Assembly (NCBI GenBank): GCA_902729315.2 | Contig: LR746274.1 | Location: 4,181,037 to 4,245,036, forward strand | Length of the DNA: 64,000 bases | Direction: 5' to 3' | DNA from: Spirodela intermedia | Lineage: Eukaryota > Streptophyta > Magnoliopsida > Alismatales > Araceae | Shown: positions 48,765 through 60,503 of the stretch, piece by piece | Layout of the letters: the number at the start of each line of letters is the position of its first letter | Numbering within the stretch: position 1 is the stretch's first letter | Program-made: the position numbers and the translations under genes | Notes under the pieces: generated by a model | Database searches by the model: none | Told to the model about the DNA's origin: nothing | Seen by the model: only the letters and a program-made list of their open reading frames with translations

Positions 48765-51168
48765 ATGGAGTTTCCCTTGTTGGAGACGCTGAAATCTCAA
48801 CCGGTATGGGTGCTTCCCCTGCTATCAGTTGGCTTCTTCAATTTGTTGAGGGCCTCTCTCTACTTCCTTTGGTGGATCTATGTCTTCTTCCTTCGACCTT
48901 CCAAGAACCTTCTGGGCTATGGCCGATGGGCAATCGTCACCGGGCCAACCGACGGTATTGGAAAGTCCATGGCCTTCGAGATGGCCAGGAAAGGGGTCAA
49001 CCTGGTCCTCGTCGGCCGGAGACCTGATATGCTGAAGCAGGTCACGGGTGCGATTAAGGCAGAAGTGCCGACTATTGAGGTTGTGACTGTCGTCTTCGAC
49101 CTCAACGAGGACATCGCAGACGGGGTCAAGCGACTCGGGGACGCCATCAGAGGGCTTGACGTGGGGGTACTGATTAACAATGCTGGGGTGTCCTACCGTG
49201 TCCCCAAGTGCTTGCACGAGGTCGACGAGGAGATGTTCAGCGAGCTAGTAAACGTTAACATGGAGGCGTTGACGGACATCACACGCCTGGTGCTGTCGGG
49301 GATGGTGAAGAAGAAGAAAGGCGCCATCGTCAACCTCGGATCTGCGTCGACTGTTGTCACTCCGTCTTATCCCATGCTTGCTGTTTATGCTGGCACAAAA
49401 GCGTAAGTCTTTCAAAGTGAGCCTGGTTGTGTATCGTCGTCGTCATCATTTTGTTCTTGTTTTTCTTGTCTTTCGCTCTGCGGCCCCCGGTCCGCCCTTT
49501 TATCTCCCTCACATATCTTTATGTCACCTTACCGATTTCCATCGCGTGTGCGTAATCTTTTTATGTTGTTCGCCATATTTATTTTTCTTACAAACCTATT
49601 TCTTTTCCTCGTTTTCCATGTACCTCTTTCTACCATCCTCATCATCCGACGTTCTCCAAGTTAAAAATTATCTTACTCCCCTAAAGTATTTACAACAAAT
49701 TTTTTAATGCGTGGTACAGATCTAGCACATGTTCTTTCAGATTCGCTAACTTTCTTTAGTCATTAATCAGTTATGTGGATAGTTTGTCGAGAAGCCTGCA
49801 CCAAGAGTATAAGAATAATGGGATCGACATTCAGTGCCAGGTAACAATTATATTCTTCATTTTTCCAAATTTATGGATCTGCTCCCGAAAGAATTATTCA
49901 TACTTTATTATATGTACAGCCTAATATCCATAAGCTTCATGTCTTAACCAGTTTTTTCAAACTCCTAACTTTTATTTTCGGTTTAGTCTTCATTCAAGTT
50001 TGGGGACGGGAACAGTCTGGTTAGGTCTGAAACATTGTCCAGTTTTTCGAACATGGACCTCGAACTGAAGTCTGAAAGGACATCACACGCCTCGAACATG
50101 GACATCACACGCCTGGTTAGATCAAAACTGGCTCGGTTCCATATTTATCTGGTCTAAGTTCAGGCTCCAGTAGAGTTCATCGATCAGAAACAGTTTACTC
50201 GGTATGTTGTGTCATCGCGAATACCCACATCTGAGTCCGTTTTTCCCTTCTGCTTCCATCAGAACTAAACCTTGAGGCCCCGATCCCAACAGCAACATTA
50301 TTCCCCCTTTCAACCTAGCGATCACCCCCAAAACCCACCCTTTCATCTGTCTCTAGAATATCCCTCGGTTTCCTTATGGAGCGAGAAATCCCGATAGCTT
50401 TTTCTCCATAAGACTTGGTTGAACTTGTTTTGATTCTAAAGGTATGCACTAGCTCTGCGTGCGGTTCCTCCCTTCTCCCTCCTGCAGCATATCCTCTAAG
50501 TGCTCCCCCCGTTACCTCGTCACTGCCCGTTCCAGTCCAGGTCGACCGCATGCCATCCCCTGCCTCGCCGCGATGCCTAGCGTCAGCGCCCTTCCCTCGG
50601 CGGTAACTATTAGTCTCATCACAAAATGTGTCCCTCCTGCGTCATTACTGACCTTGCCATATTGCTGGTTGCTCCTGATAAACTGCTATGGGAATTCAGA
50701 CCCTCGTTTCTCAGTCTTTCCTGTGGTGCCAGGGTAGGTTAGAACGGTATAAGGTGTTCTCGAGCTTTGGTTGTACTTGGCAGCCTCAAGCCTAGCCCCA
50801 CAAGTTGGTATCCTTGATTTTTTTGGAAGATATAACTTTAGATCTCTAAACTAAATGAGTACTTCGATCTAGTAAGTACAATGCAATCTGTATTCGGCTC
50901 TTCCTACATTTTATTCTTTATGTTTGGTCAGGTTCCCTTATTCGTGGTAACAAAGATGGTTCCAGACAAGAAACTTTATTTCTTCAACCCTAGCCCAGAT
51001 GGGTACGCTCCATCAGCCGTTCGTGCCATTGGCTATGGAGCTACAGTAATCCCGTATTGGCGGCAGTCACTGCAGGCTTATCTAGCTACATACGTGCCCG
51101 TGGGTATCTTTAATGAACAGCTATTGCGTTCTGCCCTTCGAAGAAGAGTGTTGTACCCTTACGGGTGA
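48765..51168 (+). CDS. KCR1: very-long-chain 3-ketoacyl-CoA reductase, KCR1-like
   Basis: Three exons, 48765-49402, 49771-49840 and 50932-51168, give 314 residues. The product is a short-chain dehydrogenase with an N-terminal membrane anchor (about residues 12-43), the NADPH-binding motif TGPTDGIG (59-66), NNAGVSY (138-144), a catalytic-type serine in GSAS (193/195) and the YxxxK pair Tyr208/Lys212. The exon 2 start YVDSLSRSLHQEYK and the IDIQCQVPLFVVTKM junction match the plant KCR pattern. The enzyme reduces 3-ketoacyl-CoA in the ER fatty-acid elongase that feeds waxes, sphingolipids and seed oil. All catalytic residues are intact and the frame is open. The C terminus (RRRVLYPYG) lacks the dilysine ER-retrieval ending that I recall in Arabidopsis KCR1. 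It may therefore be a divergent or KCR2-like paralogue. Confidence 0.9.
50078..50117 (+). repeat. exon 1-derived tag repeated in KCR intron 2
   Basis: GGACATCACACGCCT at 50078-50092 and GGACATCACACGCCTGGT at 50100-50117 duplicate the exon 1 segment around 49274-49292. They are interleaved with a repeated CGAACATGGAC motif. Confidence 0.85.
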
Positions 51169-53036
51169 GACGATGCTACCGGTTTCTCTACTTGTTTCCC
51201 GAAATAGTTGGATTTTTGGAAAAACTCTACCGTGTTTGATATCTTATTAATGATCGTTTGGTACCTGGGAGGTCGATAACTGTGCGGTTCAATGGTATTA
51301 ATGCCATCGAATTTGTCATTAGTAGCTTGGATACTCATTTTGTAAGCAGTGTTTCTCGGAATTGAATGTGAGTTGTGGGGTGGGGATGAAGTTTGGCTCA
51401 TGCACCGGAATCCTTTCCAACAGCCGGCATTAGCCAGCTCAGGAGAATATGTTGACAATGGGTTTAGGTTAGAGTTTTATTAAACCTGTTCCTTTTTAGG
51501 TTGTAACTTTAGAATAGTTTTTATGTTTAAATTTCCTCAAAGTAGGCTACAGCTAATTTTTGTGCCATTTTAATTGGAAATAAGCCAGTTTTTGTAAATT
51601 TGGATTATTTTTAATCTTTTCATCCAATTCTGCTTATAAGGTTGAACCATTCTAGTTAGCAAGCTGGTGAGACATCTATTGAGGATTCCCATAGTTTATT
51701 CAGAATTCTCGTCTGTGTATCCTGATAATTCCAAATAATTATCAGTGTGTTCTCAAGTAGAAACAGAAAGTTCTTTATAGTGGGAAACTAGGTTTGGTGA
51801 AATCAAATAAATAGAAATAGAAGACCACCTATAGATTAGTTGGTACAGTACATTTTCCGACTATAGAAATGAATAAAAAAGTACAATACATTTTCCTGCT
51901 AGAATTAGTTGGTATGCAGAGCTAGATCTATTATCCACTTCACTTTTAGTCAGAAATATATTAACTAACTACTTATTCCTAAATGAGTCTTACGAGAAAG
52001 TTAAATCAGTTTCAATTAAATGGTTCCCAATGAGATATTTATTGGCTTCTTCTTAATCAATTATTTATCTTGACCAATATCCACCAAGGCTTCAATGATG
52101 CACTAAATGCTTATTTTTACAAACAACACATGCCCTGATGTCCTCTTCACATGTTATTCTATATTGGTTTGATCCAATATTGAAGAATCATAACTGTTTT
52201 ATTGCTACAAAGATGTCTTTTGATCACTAACATGCAGTCCATCTCTCTCCATAGGCTCCCTTTTATTTTGCTTAACTTTGAAAAATCTGAAGGTCTTCCC
52301 AATCTATCTCAAAGTGATTGTACAAGACTTGCAAACACGTTAAAATAAATAAAAGTGCATGACTAACAACATAAAGATAAATGAAAATATCCCAGATACA
52401 AATATGTAATTTCAAATCAGTTTGTAAGGTGTGCTGCCTTTTGTGGAGTTATGTCAACTATTAATCGTAGATTTTAAACTCATAATGTAAAAATTCTATC
52501 ATTGCATTATTTTCAGTATTTCAAATAGTTGAGATTATTTAGTAGCATGTCGATCTTTGATCAATCTTCTCCTAAGCTAGAATACTATATCCTCCATCTA
52601 AATCATTAATTCAAAGAAAATACAAATAAAAAAGGTCAGTGTTAAAAATTGAATGTTTTTTCAGAGTAATTAATTTTTCAAAAGGGATTCATTTTCCTAT
52701 GCCTTTGACTATCTTTATATGCAGATGAACATAAACATGACACCCATAGTTTGAAAGAATAAGGTCAACTCAAAAACGTTTTTAACATTCTTCATTTTGT
52801 TATCTCATTCTATTGAAGATGAACATTTTTAAAACATCATTTCAATTGCTAAGTCAACTTGAATCTTTACCATACCAAGAGTTTGTAATGAACTATAGGT
52901 GAAACATAGAGATAACCTGGAAAATATCTAGAAATGATAGACATGAAGATTTCATATTCTTGAAAAAATAATCCAAATATCTAGTATAGTGGGTGAGTAT
53001 GGGAGGATTTACCAGGAAACTTATTTTAGTGATATC
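51169..53036. other. 3' flank of KCR and AT-rich intergenic DNA
   Basis: No gene motif or RNA gene was seen. The first ~300 bp are likely 3' untranslated sequence of the KCR transcript. Confidence 0.4.
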
Positions 53037-53206
53037 TGTTGGCAGAGAGATTCAAGAGAGAGAAGAATTATCACTAAAGATTGTGGCTCTCCCTTAAGGT
53101 TTAAGAAAGGTAACCTTAAGGGAGATATTTACAAGACTAGCCCTTAAATGGGCCTAGCCAATTGATGGGTCTGAGATGAGTTGCTAAATGGGCTGACCTT
53201 TCAACA
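53037..53206 (-). repeat. 170-bp copia LTR
   Basis: Bounded by TGTTGAAAGG (minus strand, right end) and ...CCAACA (left end), directly after the polypurine tract. Confidence 0.7.
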
Positions 53207-53450
53207 CTCTCCCTCAAACTTGAGTGTTTATATTGTAGCCCATGACTTATGTATAGAAATTCTATCTTATGATCATTTAGTGGTTTCCTCAACATATCAT
53301 TAAGTTGATCCTAAGATTTAACGTTAATAGTAGTGATGAGGTTTGCTAGAAGTTTCTCTTTAACAAAGTGACTATCGACTTCAATATGTTTCATTGTCTC
53401 ATGAAAGTTACAATTAGAGGTAATATAATTAGTAGTTTGGTTGTTATATT
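53037..53450 (-). mobile_element. Ty1/copia 3' end: RNase H tail and short LTR
   Basis: Minus-strand translation of about 53430-53220 reads KHIEVDSHFVKEKLL and DQLNDMLRKPL, the conserved end of copia RNase H, with one stop between them. A polypurine tract (minus-strand TTTGAGGGAGAG) is followed at 53206 by a 170-bp LTR with TGTTG...CAACA termini ending at 53037. The rest of the element is missing. Confidence 0.82.
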
Positions 53451-54715
53451 TGAGCATCATAAAACATAGATGAAAGAAGCCATGTTATTCTAAAAAAACT
53501 CAATCTAAAATGTTTCTATGTAGTATGTACCACGTTACCTTGTATTCTCACCATACTAGTACCAGAAGAAATGTCTCAACGTGTGATGGGTGAAAAGTTT
53601 AATTTTCTAATCAGATATTGTACCTCCTTGAACCCCCAAGCAGGTTTCTTTCATCAAGAGAATTCTAAAATTGTTATCCATTAGAGTGCTAGTTAGTTTC
53701 GCACTTGATATATCTAGTTCTATGAGAAGCTTCGAGATGCTTTCATTAGATGATTATAATTTCATCAGACATTGTACCTCCTTGACCCCCCAAGCAGTGA
53801 CTGATACTACCTTCAACAGCTTAGTAGCTTATTCGAATGTGCCTTGGATTCTGAACAAAAGTTTTAAAAATGCACGTTCTATGCTTCTGGGAGTCTTCTA
53901 TTCTCCTCCCAACCTTTCATGCCTCCCATGTACAATTTCTTCATTTTCCTTTTTTTTATCGGCGTCTGAAGTTGAGATAAGATAATGAGAGCTATAAAGG
54001 CAGCACTCTTCATCTCTCCAGTCTGTCCATGCGACGTCTTCATTCATGCGGTCAAATATGACAGTAAATGGGTATCCTAAATGTTGGTGAAGTTCAGATA
54101 AAGCTGAGGACAACCGCAACTATCTGTAACGTCAAGAATGAGAACCACTTTCATGGTAGCGGATGAAAAAGACCGCCGGAAAAGAGAAATTTCTGTCTTG
54201 GCTGGGGAACGGAGCTGACAAATCTAAATGCATAGATCTTAGAGCCATCCACTGTGTCGCCTTCCCAGTTCCTCAGGTTCGCCCTATCGGGTGGTTCAAC
54301 AGGGAGTTAGACATCTACGTGATCAGGACCATGAAAATCCGGGATCAATTTATATCCACATGGGTACGCACAGAACACGGATGGCTATCTCAATGACTGG
54401 GGTGAATTAATTTTTTCTTATTCATTAAAACGGAGGTAGATCAATATGGGACACCGAATGGCAGTGAAGGAGATAAGGCAGAGCGCACTATTAGGAAATT
54501 GTTGCGTTCCATAGTCACTCTTGAGTTCAATAAATGTCAAGAAGAGAGCTGGCAAACATCCATAATGGTCGTCCCTACCCCATGAGATAGAATGATGTTA
54601 AAACTCAAGTAACCTACAGAAAGGTTGAGGGAAAGTTGATGTCAAAACAAAAACAGAAAGGATCCCATCATGTGAAATCAACCAAGAAAAACAGGTCACG
54701 GGGTTTTATTGAGAA

Positions 54716-54830
54716 GGGCAGTGATAGGAAAGGAAAAAGAAAGGTCGACAAGAGAGGGAGGGAGGAAGAGAGAGACAAAGAGAAGAGAAAATAACAGGGA
54801 AGCAAAGGGAGAACCACTTGAGAGAAGACA
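54716..54830 (+). repeat. polypurine tract
   Basis: About 115 bp almost free of pyrimidines on the + strand, with AGAGGGAGGGAGGAAGAGAG-type sequence. Open frames on either strand here are compositional and are not proteins. Confidence 0.75.
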
Positions 54831-55814
54831 AAGTAAAAGGCAAGATGGCATCAATCGGAGTGTAAAAGACAACACGAGAGATGCTAGGAGCGGAACAGTG
54901 GAACTCCGGATCTGCTGATGACCACGTGGGAGGCCAAACATATGGCAGGCCTGCAATATCGGTTGGCACATATAAGGCGCTTTATTAATTTAATTGTATG
55001 ATGCCCGCGTTCGCTGGGGACAGTGAAAAAGAGGCACAGGAGGGACAGACAGATTGACAGACGTGCACCCCACTTGATGCCTTAGATTTACTTCTCATTA
55101 TTGCATTTCCTGGTTTTCTCCCACCTTGAGAGATAAACGCTAGGTAATTTCTGACATTTTTAAAAGAATCTTGGTATGATTGACCGTTGGCAAGCATTGT
55201 TTAATTAGTTCAAGCGTACAGAGACGACCCATTTTACCAGACGCCAATTCTCGCTCAGGTTGTAATCGAACTAATGTCTTTCTCGATCATATTTATTAGA
55301 ATATGTCCCTTTAGATTACGTTCCAATTGACCGAATCGTGTCCAAGATCTATCGAATTTGTTAATTTTTATTATATTTAGTTTGTCGTGTTTTATTTACT
55401 GCATGTCGGGTATAACACGCAGCCTTCACAACTCATATTGCTTTATCATACCTATCAGAGAAGTCAATGAATTATGTTTCCTTTTGTACATCGATCGGGT
55501 TCTTGGTGATTAGATCTTACCGCTGAGTAAATTTACGGTTAGTAAGATAAAACCAGTTACTCACCCGGACCTAGGCGATCTTTTCATTCCACCTAATTAG
55601 AACATTAACCCTATTTTAGATAAGGGGCGGAGGAGGTAAGAAGGGAAGGTCCTTATGTAAAGAATAGTAAGTCTAACGAACCAGTCTAGAGGTAAGTTTG
55701 ATATAGATTCCATGTATAGCGTTTCCTCCAACGGAATAAGAACCGTATTTTATGCCACTGGTATCTGCCTACAAAGACCCACATAGAGTTTGTTCCTACT
55801 ATCTGAAGAGCTCA

Positions 55815-55960
55815 TGCAGCTCTTTTCTTCAGTCACGGTGATATCTCAACATCTATTGGTTACGCTGCTAGTAACAGTAGGCTGGATCGATGCCTTCAGT
55901 CATTTTCTCCCTCTTCTTAGATGGTTGGTTCAACAGAGATTTGTCATGATCTCCAGCTCC
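55815..55960 (+). pseudogene. possible 5' fragment of another KCR copy
   Basis: The stretch around TTCTTCAGTCACGGTGATAT and the following GTAACAGTAGG resembles the N-terminal coding segment of the pseudogene at 56060 and of the intact KCR (S/R-QP...LLL/V-VG pattern). Similarity fades after about 80 bp and no further exon follows. A chance resemblance is not excluded. Confidence 0.35.
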
Positions 55961-56059
55961 TGAAATAGTTAAGGATAGCTTAAAGGGTATGTGCCCACGT
56001 CTTAGATCGGTTTTATTTATTGAGAAATACAGTGTGTGACCCTGCAGCGTAGAGACACA

Positions 56060-56766
56060 GTGGTACTGCCCTTCTTAGACACAGTGAGATCTCAGCCTCC
56101 ATGTGTTTTCCTTCTATTGTTAGTAGGCCCCTTTAACGTATCAAGGACCTGTTTATCCTTCTTGAAGTGGATATATACCTTCTTCCTTCGGCAATCCAAG
56201 AACATTCTGGACTACGGTAGCCGGGCGATCGTCACAGGGGCGACTGATGGCACCGGCAAGGCCTTGGCTTTCGAGATGGCCAGAAAAAGGCCTCAACCTT
56301 GTCCTCGTCGACAGGGACTTTGACATGCTGAGGCATGTCGCTGCCGCGATAAACGTAGAGGTGCCAGTTGCTGAGATTGTGACGGTCGTCTTTGAACTCT
56401 CGCGCGATATCCTTGAGGGGCTTTGTCGGCTCCAGAAGGCAATTGAGTGTCTGGAGATTGGGATTCTTGTGAACAACGCGGGGGTCTCCTATGCCGTTCC
56501 AAAGTACCTGCACGAAGTGGATGAGGAGACAAGGAGCTAGCGAATGTCAACATGGAAGCAGCGACGGACATCATGAGGCTGGTGTTCCTGGGAATGCTAG
56601 GAAAGAAGGGCTTTCGTCAGCATAGGCTCTAGGTCATTCGTGATCTTACCCCTTGTTCGCTGTTTTTACGGGCACCAAAGGGTTGGTGTTCTTTCTCGGT
56701 GTGTTCCCCAGACCGTGTTCATTTTCTTCTTTTTCTTCTTTTTCTTGTTCTTCAACGTCGCCTCTT

Positions 56767-56804
<38 letters not shown>

Positions 56805-57711
56805 ACTCTCTCACACAGACGATATTGGGATGGTTTGTCTGTCTTCTTGTTTCCGTGATCTTGCCGTTTCCCTCTCATTCTGTATCTCTATGTAATCTTC
56901 CTTCATCTCTCTCGTCCCCTGGCTCAACATCCCTGCCACTCTGCCATCGTACGCCTTATTCTTTATTTCAATTTATCTCTGTTTTCGTTTTCTGTCTCAG
57001 TCGACCATTTTTCCTGCCGCGTTTCTGTCTTCGATTAGCTTTTTCTCCGCCTTCTTTTTCTCCCTTTTCTCCTTTGTATCAGTGTTGACAATATTCACTG
57101 TTATTTTATTTTAACTAAGGTTTGTGAACGGTTTATCTAAAAGTTTGCACCACGAATATAAGAATCATGGCGTTGATGTGCAATGCCAGGTAGGCCTATA
57201 TTCTTTTTCTCCAAATGAGATTTGCTCATTCTATTGTAAAAGTTCATAAGCATCGAGATACACGTAATATGTCAGTAGAATTAGACCTATCTTTTAAACT
57301 GAAATCATAATATTGGAAAAAGTAAATAGTGACGCTAGTAGCATAATCCCTACGGTTTCATGTTTCCACCTTATACGTATTTTTCTAAATATTATTCAAC
57401 TGACTGAATTATTAATTGTAGGGGATTTTGTAAAGTGAATGTAGAGAGACCTTTTATAGGAAATCTACGTTTTCTCTTTCCAAATTGTTAAGTTTTTTTT
57501 AACTTGTTTCTTCTGTTCATCATTATTAAAATTCCCTCGCTCGCTGTAACAAACGCCCGACGAGTATGCTGGTCTTACCATACGTGCCATCAGATACGGG
57601 ACAACAATGCTCACCTACTGGCGTCATTCCATCCAGTGCTTTTTCGCTAACCTTAATCTTGAAAAGTTTCTGAATGCATGGCTATTACACTCTGCCCGCC
57701 GTAGAAGGTAG
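56060..57711 (+). pseudogene. KCR tandem paralogue, pseudogene
   Basis: This aligns with all three exons of the gene at 48765. Exon 1 (56060 to about 56690) keeps the anchor, a TGATDGTG nucleotide-binding motif and NNAGVSY. However, the ATG position reads GTG, an insertion near 56285 and a deletion near 56530 shift the frame, and the segment around GSAS is scrambled with a stop. The catalytic tyrosine codon is TTT (56665-56667, Phe), and the exon 1 donor is lost. Exon 2 (57120-57189) is intact with good borders and encodes NGLSKSLHHEYKN. Exon 3 (about 57555-57711) has lost its first third but is otherwise open to TAG. A CT microsatellite expanded in intron 1 (about 56770-56802). It lies about 5 kb downstream of the functional copy in the same orientation, so tandem duplication and then decay is the simple reading. 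Confidence 0.88.
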
Positions 57712-58357
57712 AACTACCCTTCTCGTTGAGTCCTCATCTGCTTCCTTTCTGGCTTTTTTTTATGCGATACGAAGTATGTTTTCGTCCACTACTGTCGAAT
57801 TTTGTACTTGTGTCAACTGTTGTCGAACTCTGGGACTATGTTATAGAATGCATGGTTGACGTTGTGAAGTGCAAGTCCAAGTCTGGTGGAAGGGGGACCA
57901 GAGCATCCCGAGTTCTGGACCCAAGAGGGATCTCTAAACGATCATTATGAGCATGCTGCTTGTCGCCTTTATATCAAGATTAATTTTAAAACCCCAACTC
58001 ATAAAATCTGGTGCCATACTGTTACCAAGTATATTTTCGCGTTTAATTGTTCTCTGGGAAGTTACTAGCAAATCTTTACCATATTTCCTAGGAGATTTTA
58101 ATTGACTGCGTGGACATTTTCTCGTCAAGCGTACTTCAAAAAAATCGATAGTTTTTGTTATAAAGCATCATAGAGCTGTAGTCACGCATGTTTAAGCGTG
58201 ATTAAATTTATGGTTATAAATTTGTAGAACAAAAGGTTAAATTTTTTACCTCATAATTTAAGCGTAAAAATTCTTTAAGAGTGATTAATGGTTATAAATG
58301 TGCAATACAATGAAAATGTATAGTATACTCTATATTTTTGTTCTCTACAAGTTTTGT
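57712..58357. other. 3' flank of the KCR pseudogene
   Basis: No gene motif. A short imperfect duplication (GTGATTAA...GGTTATAAAT) occurs near 58197 and 58281. Confidence 0.4.
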
Positions 58358-58429
58358 CTTTCTAATAGACCCTCAGAAGCCCTCCACATGCCACGGAAGA
58401 AACGGTCAAAACCACAACGGTCAACATCA

Positions 58430-58911
58430 CGTTATGGAAGCCAGGCGAGTGCGGAGATCCAGCCAACTAGAGAAAGGAGCATGACGCTCCACCCATGGAA
58501 GCCAATGTAATGCTTCGTCGTCGAAGCTGATACCCGCCATCATGATTTTAGCTGTGTCCTGCTGTGGATGAAGGGAAAAGAAAATCTCAGCGCGATATAC
58601 CCAACCTTGTGGATTTGAGCCGGAGAAGACATGAAGCTCAAGCCAACGCGTGCCCAAGGAAAGATCTGTGGGGCGTTTTGCATGGTTCGACACTCCTGGG
58701 TGAGACGCGGCTGGCGCAAACTCCGGCGCCATGTGGGCATGCGTCCGTGAGGCGGAAGCTGGTTGGCCAGACGAAGACGGAATGTCAGGATGCGATTGCG
58801 AGAAGTCAACTGTTGGAGGGCAAGTTGGATCCCTGCAAGGATGTCATCTGTGACCTCGAACCAATGTTCCATTCGCGATTCCAAGCCAGGAATGCGGCGC
58901 CGTTGCGGCAT
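58430..58911 (-). pseudogene. inverted gag fragment of the chromovirus element
   Basis: The minus strand encodes the N-terminal coiled region and the retrotransposon gag core (PQGWVYRAEIFFSLH) across two frames. It is opposite in direction to the integrase and LTRs of the same element. Confidence 0.8.
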
Positions 58912-59872
58912 CGTTATTCAGCGTCGGACGTTGCTGCAGTATTTTTAGGAGACGTTGTCAAGCTCCATGGGTTCTCCCTCACCATCATCTCAGATAGAGA
59001 CTGGATATTCCTCAGCCACTTCTGGAAGGAGTTATTCCGTCTTCAGGGCACCAAACTTTGTTGGAGTATAGCGTACCACCCGCGAACAAACGGTTAGACC
59101 GAGGTTGTTAATCATTGCCTTGAAACTTATTTACGGTGTTTCACCTTTGAACGCCCCAACCAGTGGTCGAAATGGCTTTCGTGGGCAGAACATTGGCACA
59201 ATACAAACTATCACAGCTCGCTCAAGCTCACCCCTTTCCGCGTAGTTTATGGTTGTGACCCACCGCCCCTTATCTGTTTCAGCCGCAGGCATTCAGCCGT
59301 AGCGTCCATCAATGTGCAATTGCAGGAATGGGATACCATCTTATTACAGCTTAAAGACCATCTCCTTCAAGCTCAGAATCGAATGAAAATTCAACATAAC
59401 AAGCATCGTCGAGAGTTATCTTTTCATGGAAGCAATATGGTTTATCTCAGGTTGTGGCCCTATCGTCTACAGATGCTTGCCCGTCGGCCTAATGAGAAAC
59501 TCTCCCCATGATATTTCGGTCCTTATAAGGTGATGGCCCATTTCGGTCAAGTTGCTTATTGGCTGGACCTTCAGTCTTCAGCTAAGATTCATTTAGTATC
59601 TCACGTATCACTACTCAAACTTGCAATTGGATAACATGACCTTTCTCAACCGCTTCCAACTATCCTTGACGAGAATCTCACGTGGAACGCGGTATCTAGA
59701 GCTATATTACAACTCCGCTCTTCTTCAAGCGGTCCGGAAGTGTTTAAGCGGTATCTCACGTGGAAGCATTTACTGGAATTCGAGTCGACGTGGGAATCTC
59801 TCACTCGTTTTCGCACCTAATTTCCAGATTTTAACCTTGTCGACAAGGTTTCTTTCGAAGCCGGGGGGGTAT

Positions 59873-60503
59873 TGATCGACCCTCGGAAGCCCTCCACGTG
59901 CCACGGAAGAAACGGTCAAAACCACAACGGTCAACACCACATTATGGATGCCTCGCTCCAACTACGCAAGCGTTTATTCAGGAAAATATGGGGCACAATC
60001 ACAAGTAACCGTTCATATTACTAGTCTATAAGTATCAAAATGAGATAGGGTAAAAAGGGGGGGCGGGGTTTAGAGTCTGAAGCCGCTGAGCGCTTCTCGA
60101 GTGTGGGCCCTCTTACTATTTTGAGAGGCTGTCCTATTGTTCTCTCTCTCTCTCTCTTACTTTAGAGTCTCCATTTCAGATTTCCCTTGTCACTGTCCAC
60201 CAGTTCTGTTGAGTTCCAGAGTTCCGCGAGTTATCATGGATCTCATGTGTCTTTCTCTTCTCATGGAGTCGTCCGCAAAGGAGGAGTGGTCTGAAGTCGT
60301 CACATTCTCGTCATCAACCGCTGTTACTTACTGTTCATCATTATTCTATTTCCTCTCCAACCTCTCGTTCTTCTTGTCTCTCCGATGTTCAGTACCCTCT
60401 TCCGTCCCTCCCCTTTATCGATGCCACCATAATTAACCGAGGAATCGTCCTCCTCTTGGCCACGACAGCACGAGAGTAGTCAACATAACAGAGGGTCCTA
60501 TCA
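59873..60503 (+). repeat. 3' LTR of the chromovirus element
   Basis: About 631 bp, TGATCGACCC to ...GTCCTATCA, directly after the polypurine tract and directly before the target duplication. It contains a CT microsatellite (about 60138-60158) and a possible TATA-like CTATAAGTA. Confidence 0.8.

Larger units (their letters stand above)
53451..56034. other. intergenic DNA with short repeats and a purine tract
   Basis: No gene was assembled. A block around TTGTACCTCCTTGA occurs twice (about 53612 and 53769), each followed by CCCCCAAGCAG. A purine-rich tract lies at about 54716-54830, and a palindromic G-box CCACGTGG at 54922-54929 is followed about 40 bp later by CATATAAGG. This looks promoter-like, but no gene follows it. 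Confidence 0.4.
58363..60503 (+). mobile_element. chromovirus-type Ty3/gypsy element, rearranged remnant
   Basis: The element is bounded by the 5-bp repeat CTTTC (58358-58362 and 60504-60508). Only the first ~75 bp of the 5' LTR remain (58363-58437), matching the start of the 3' LTR at 59873. Next comes gag on the opposite strand (about 58911 down to 58430: RMEHWFEVTDDILAGIQ, then VFSGSNPQGWVYRAE, then EALHWLPWVERHAPFSSW). From about 58920 there is integrase core on the + strand (LTIISDRDWIFLSHFWKELF, AYHPRTNG, HNTNYHSSLKLTPF), then the C-terminal GPYKVM block. A chromodomain-like end (FESTWESLTRFR) follows, before a GGGGGGGTA polypurine tract at 59863-59871. Protease, RT and RNase H are absent. 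Stops are few, but nothing here could act alone. Confidence 0.87.

Noticed and set aside
48825-49217. Long minus-strand open frames inside the KCR exon
   Set aside because: They lie antisense to a well-supported exon with catalytic motifs and have no motif of their own.
54696-54971. Leu/Ser-rich minus-strand frames that look membrane-like
   Set aside because: They translate the polypurine tract on the opposite strand, so composition alone explains the hydrophobicity.
56640-57088. Ser/Leu/Phe-rich open frames after KCR pseudogene exon 1
   Set aside because: They are CT-microsatellite and pyrimidine-rich intron sequence.
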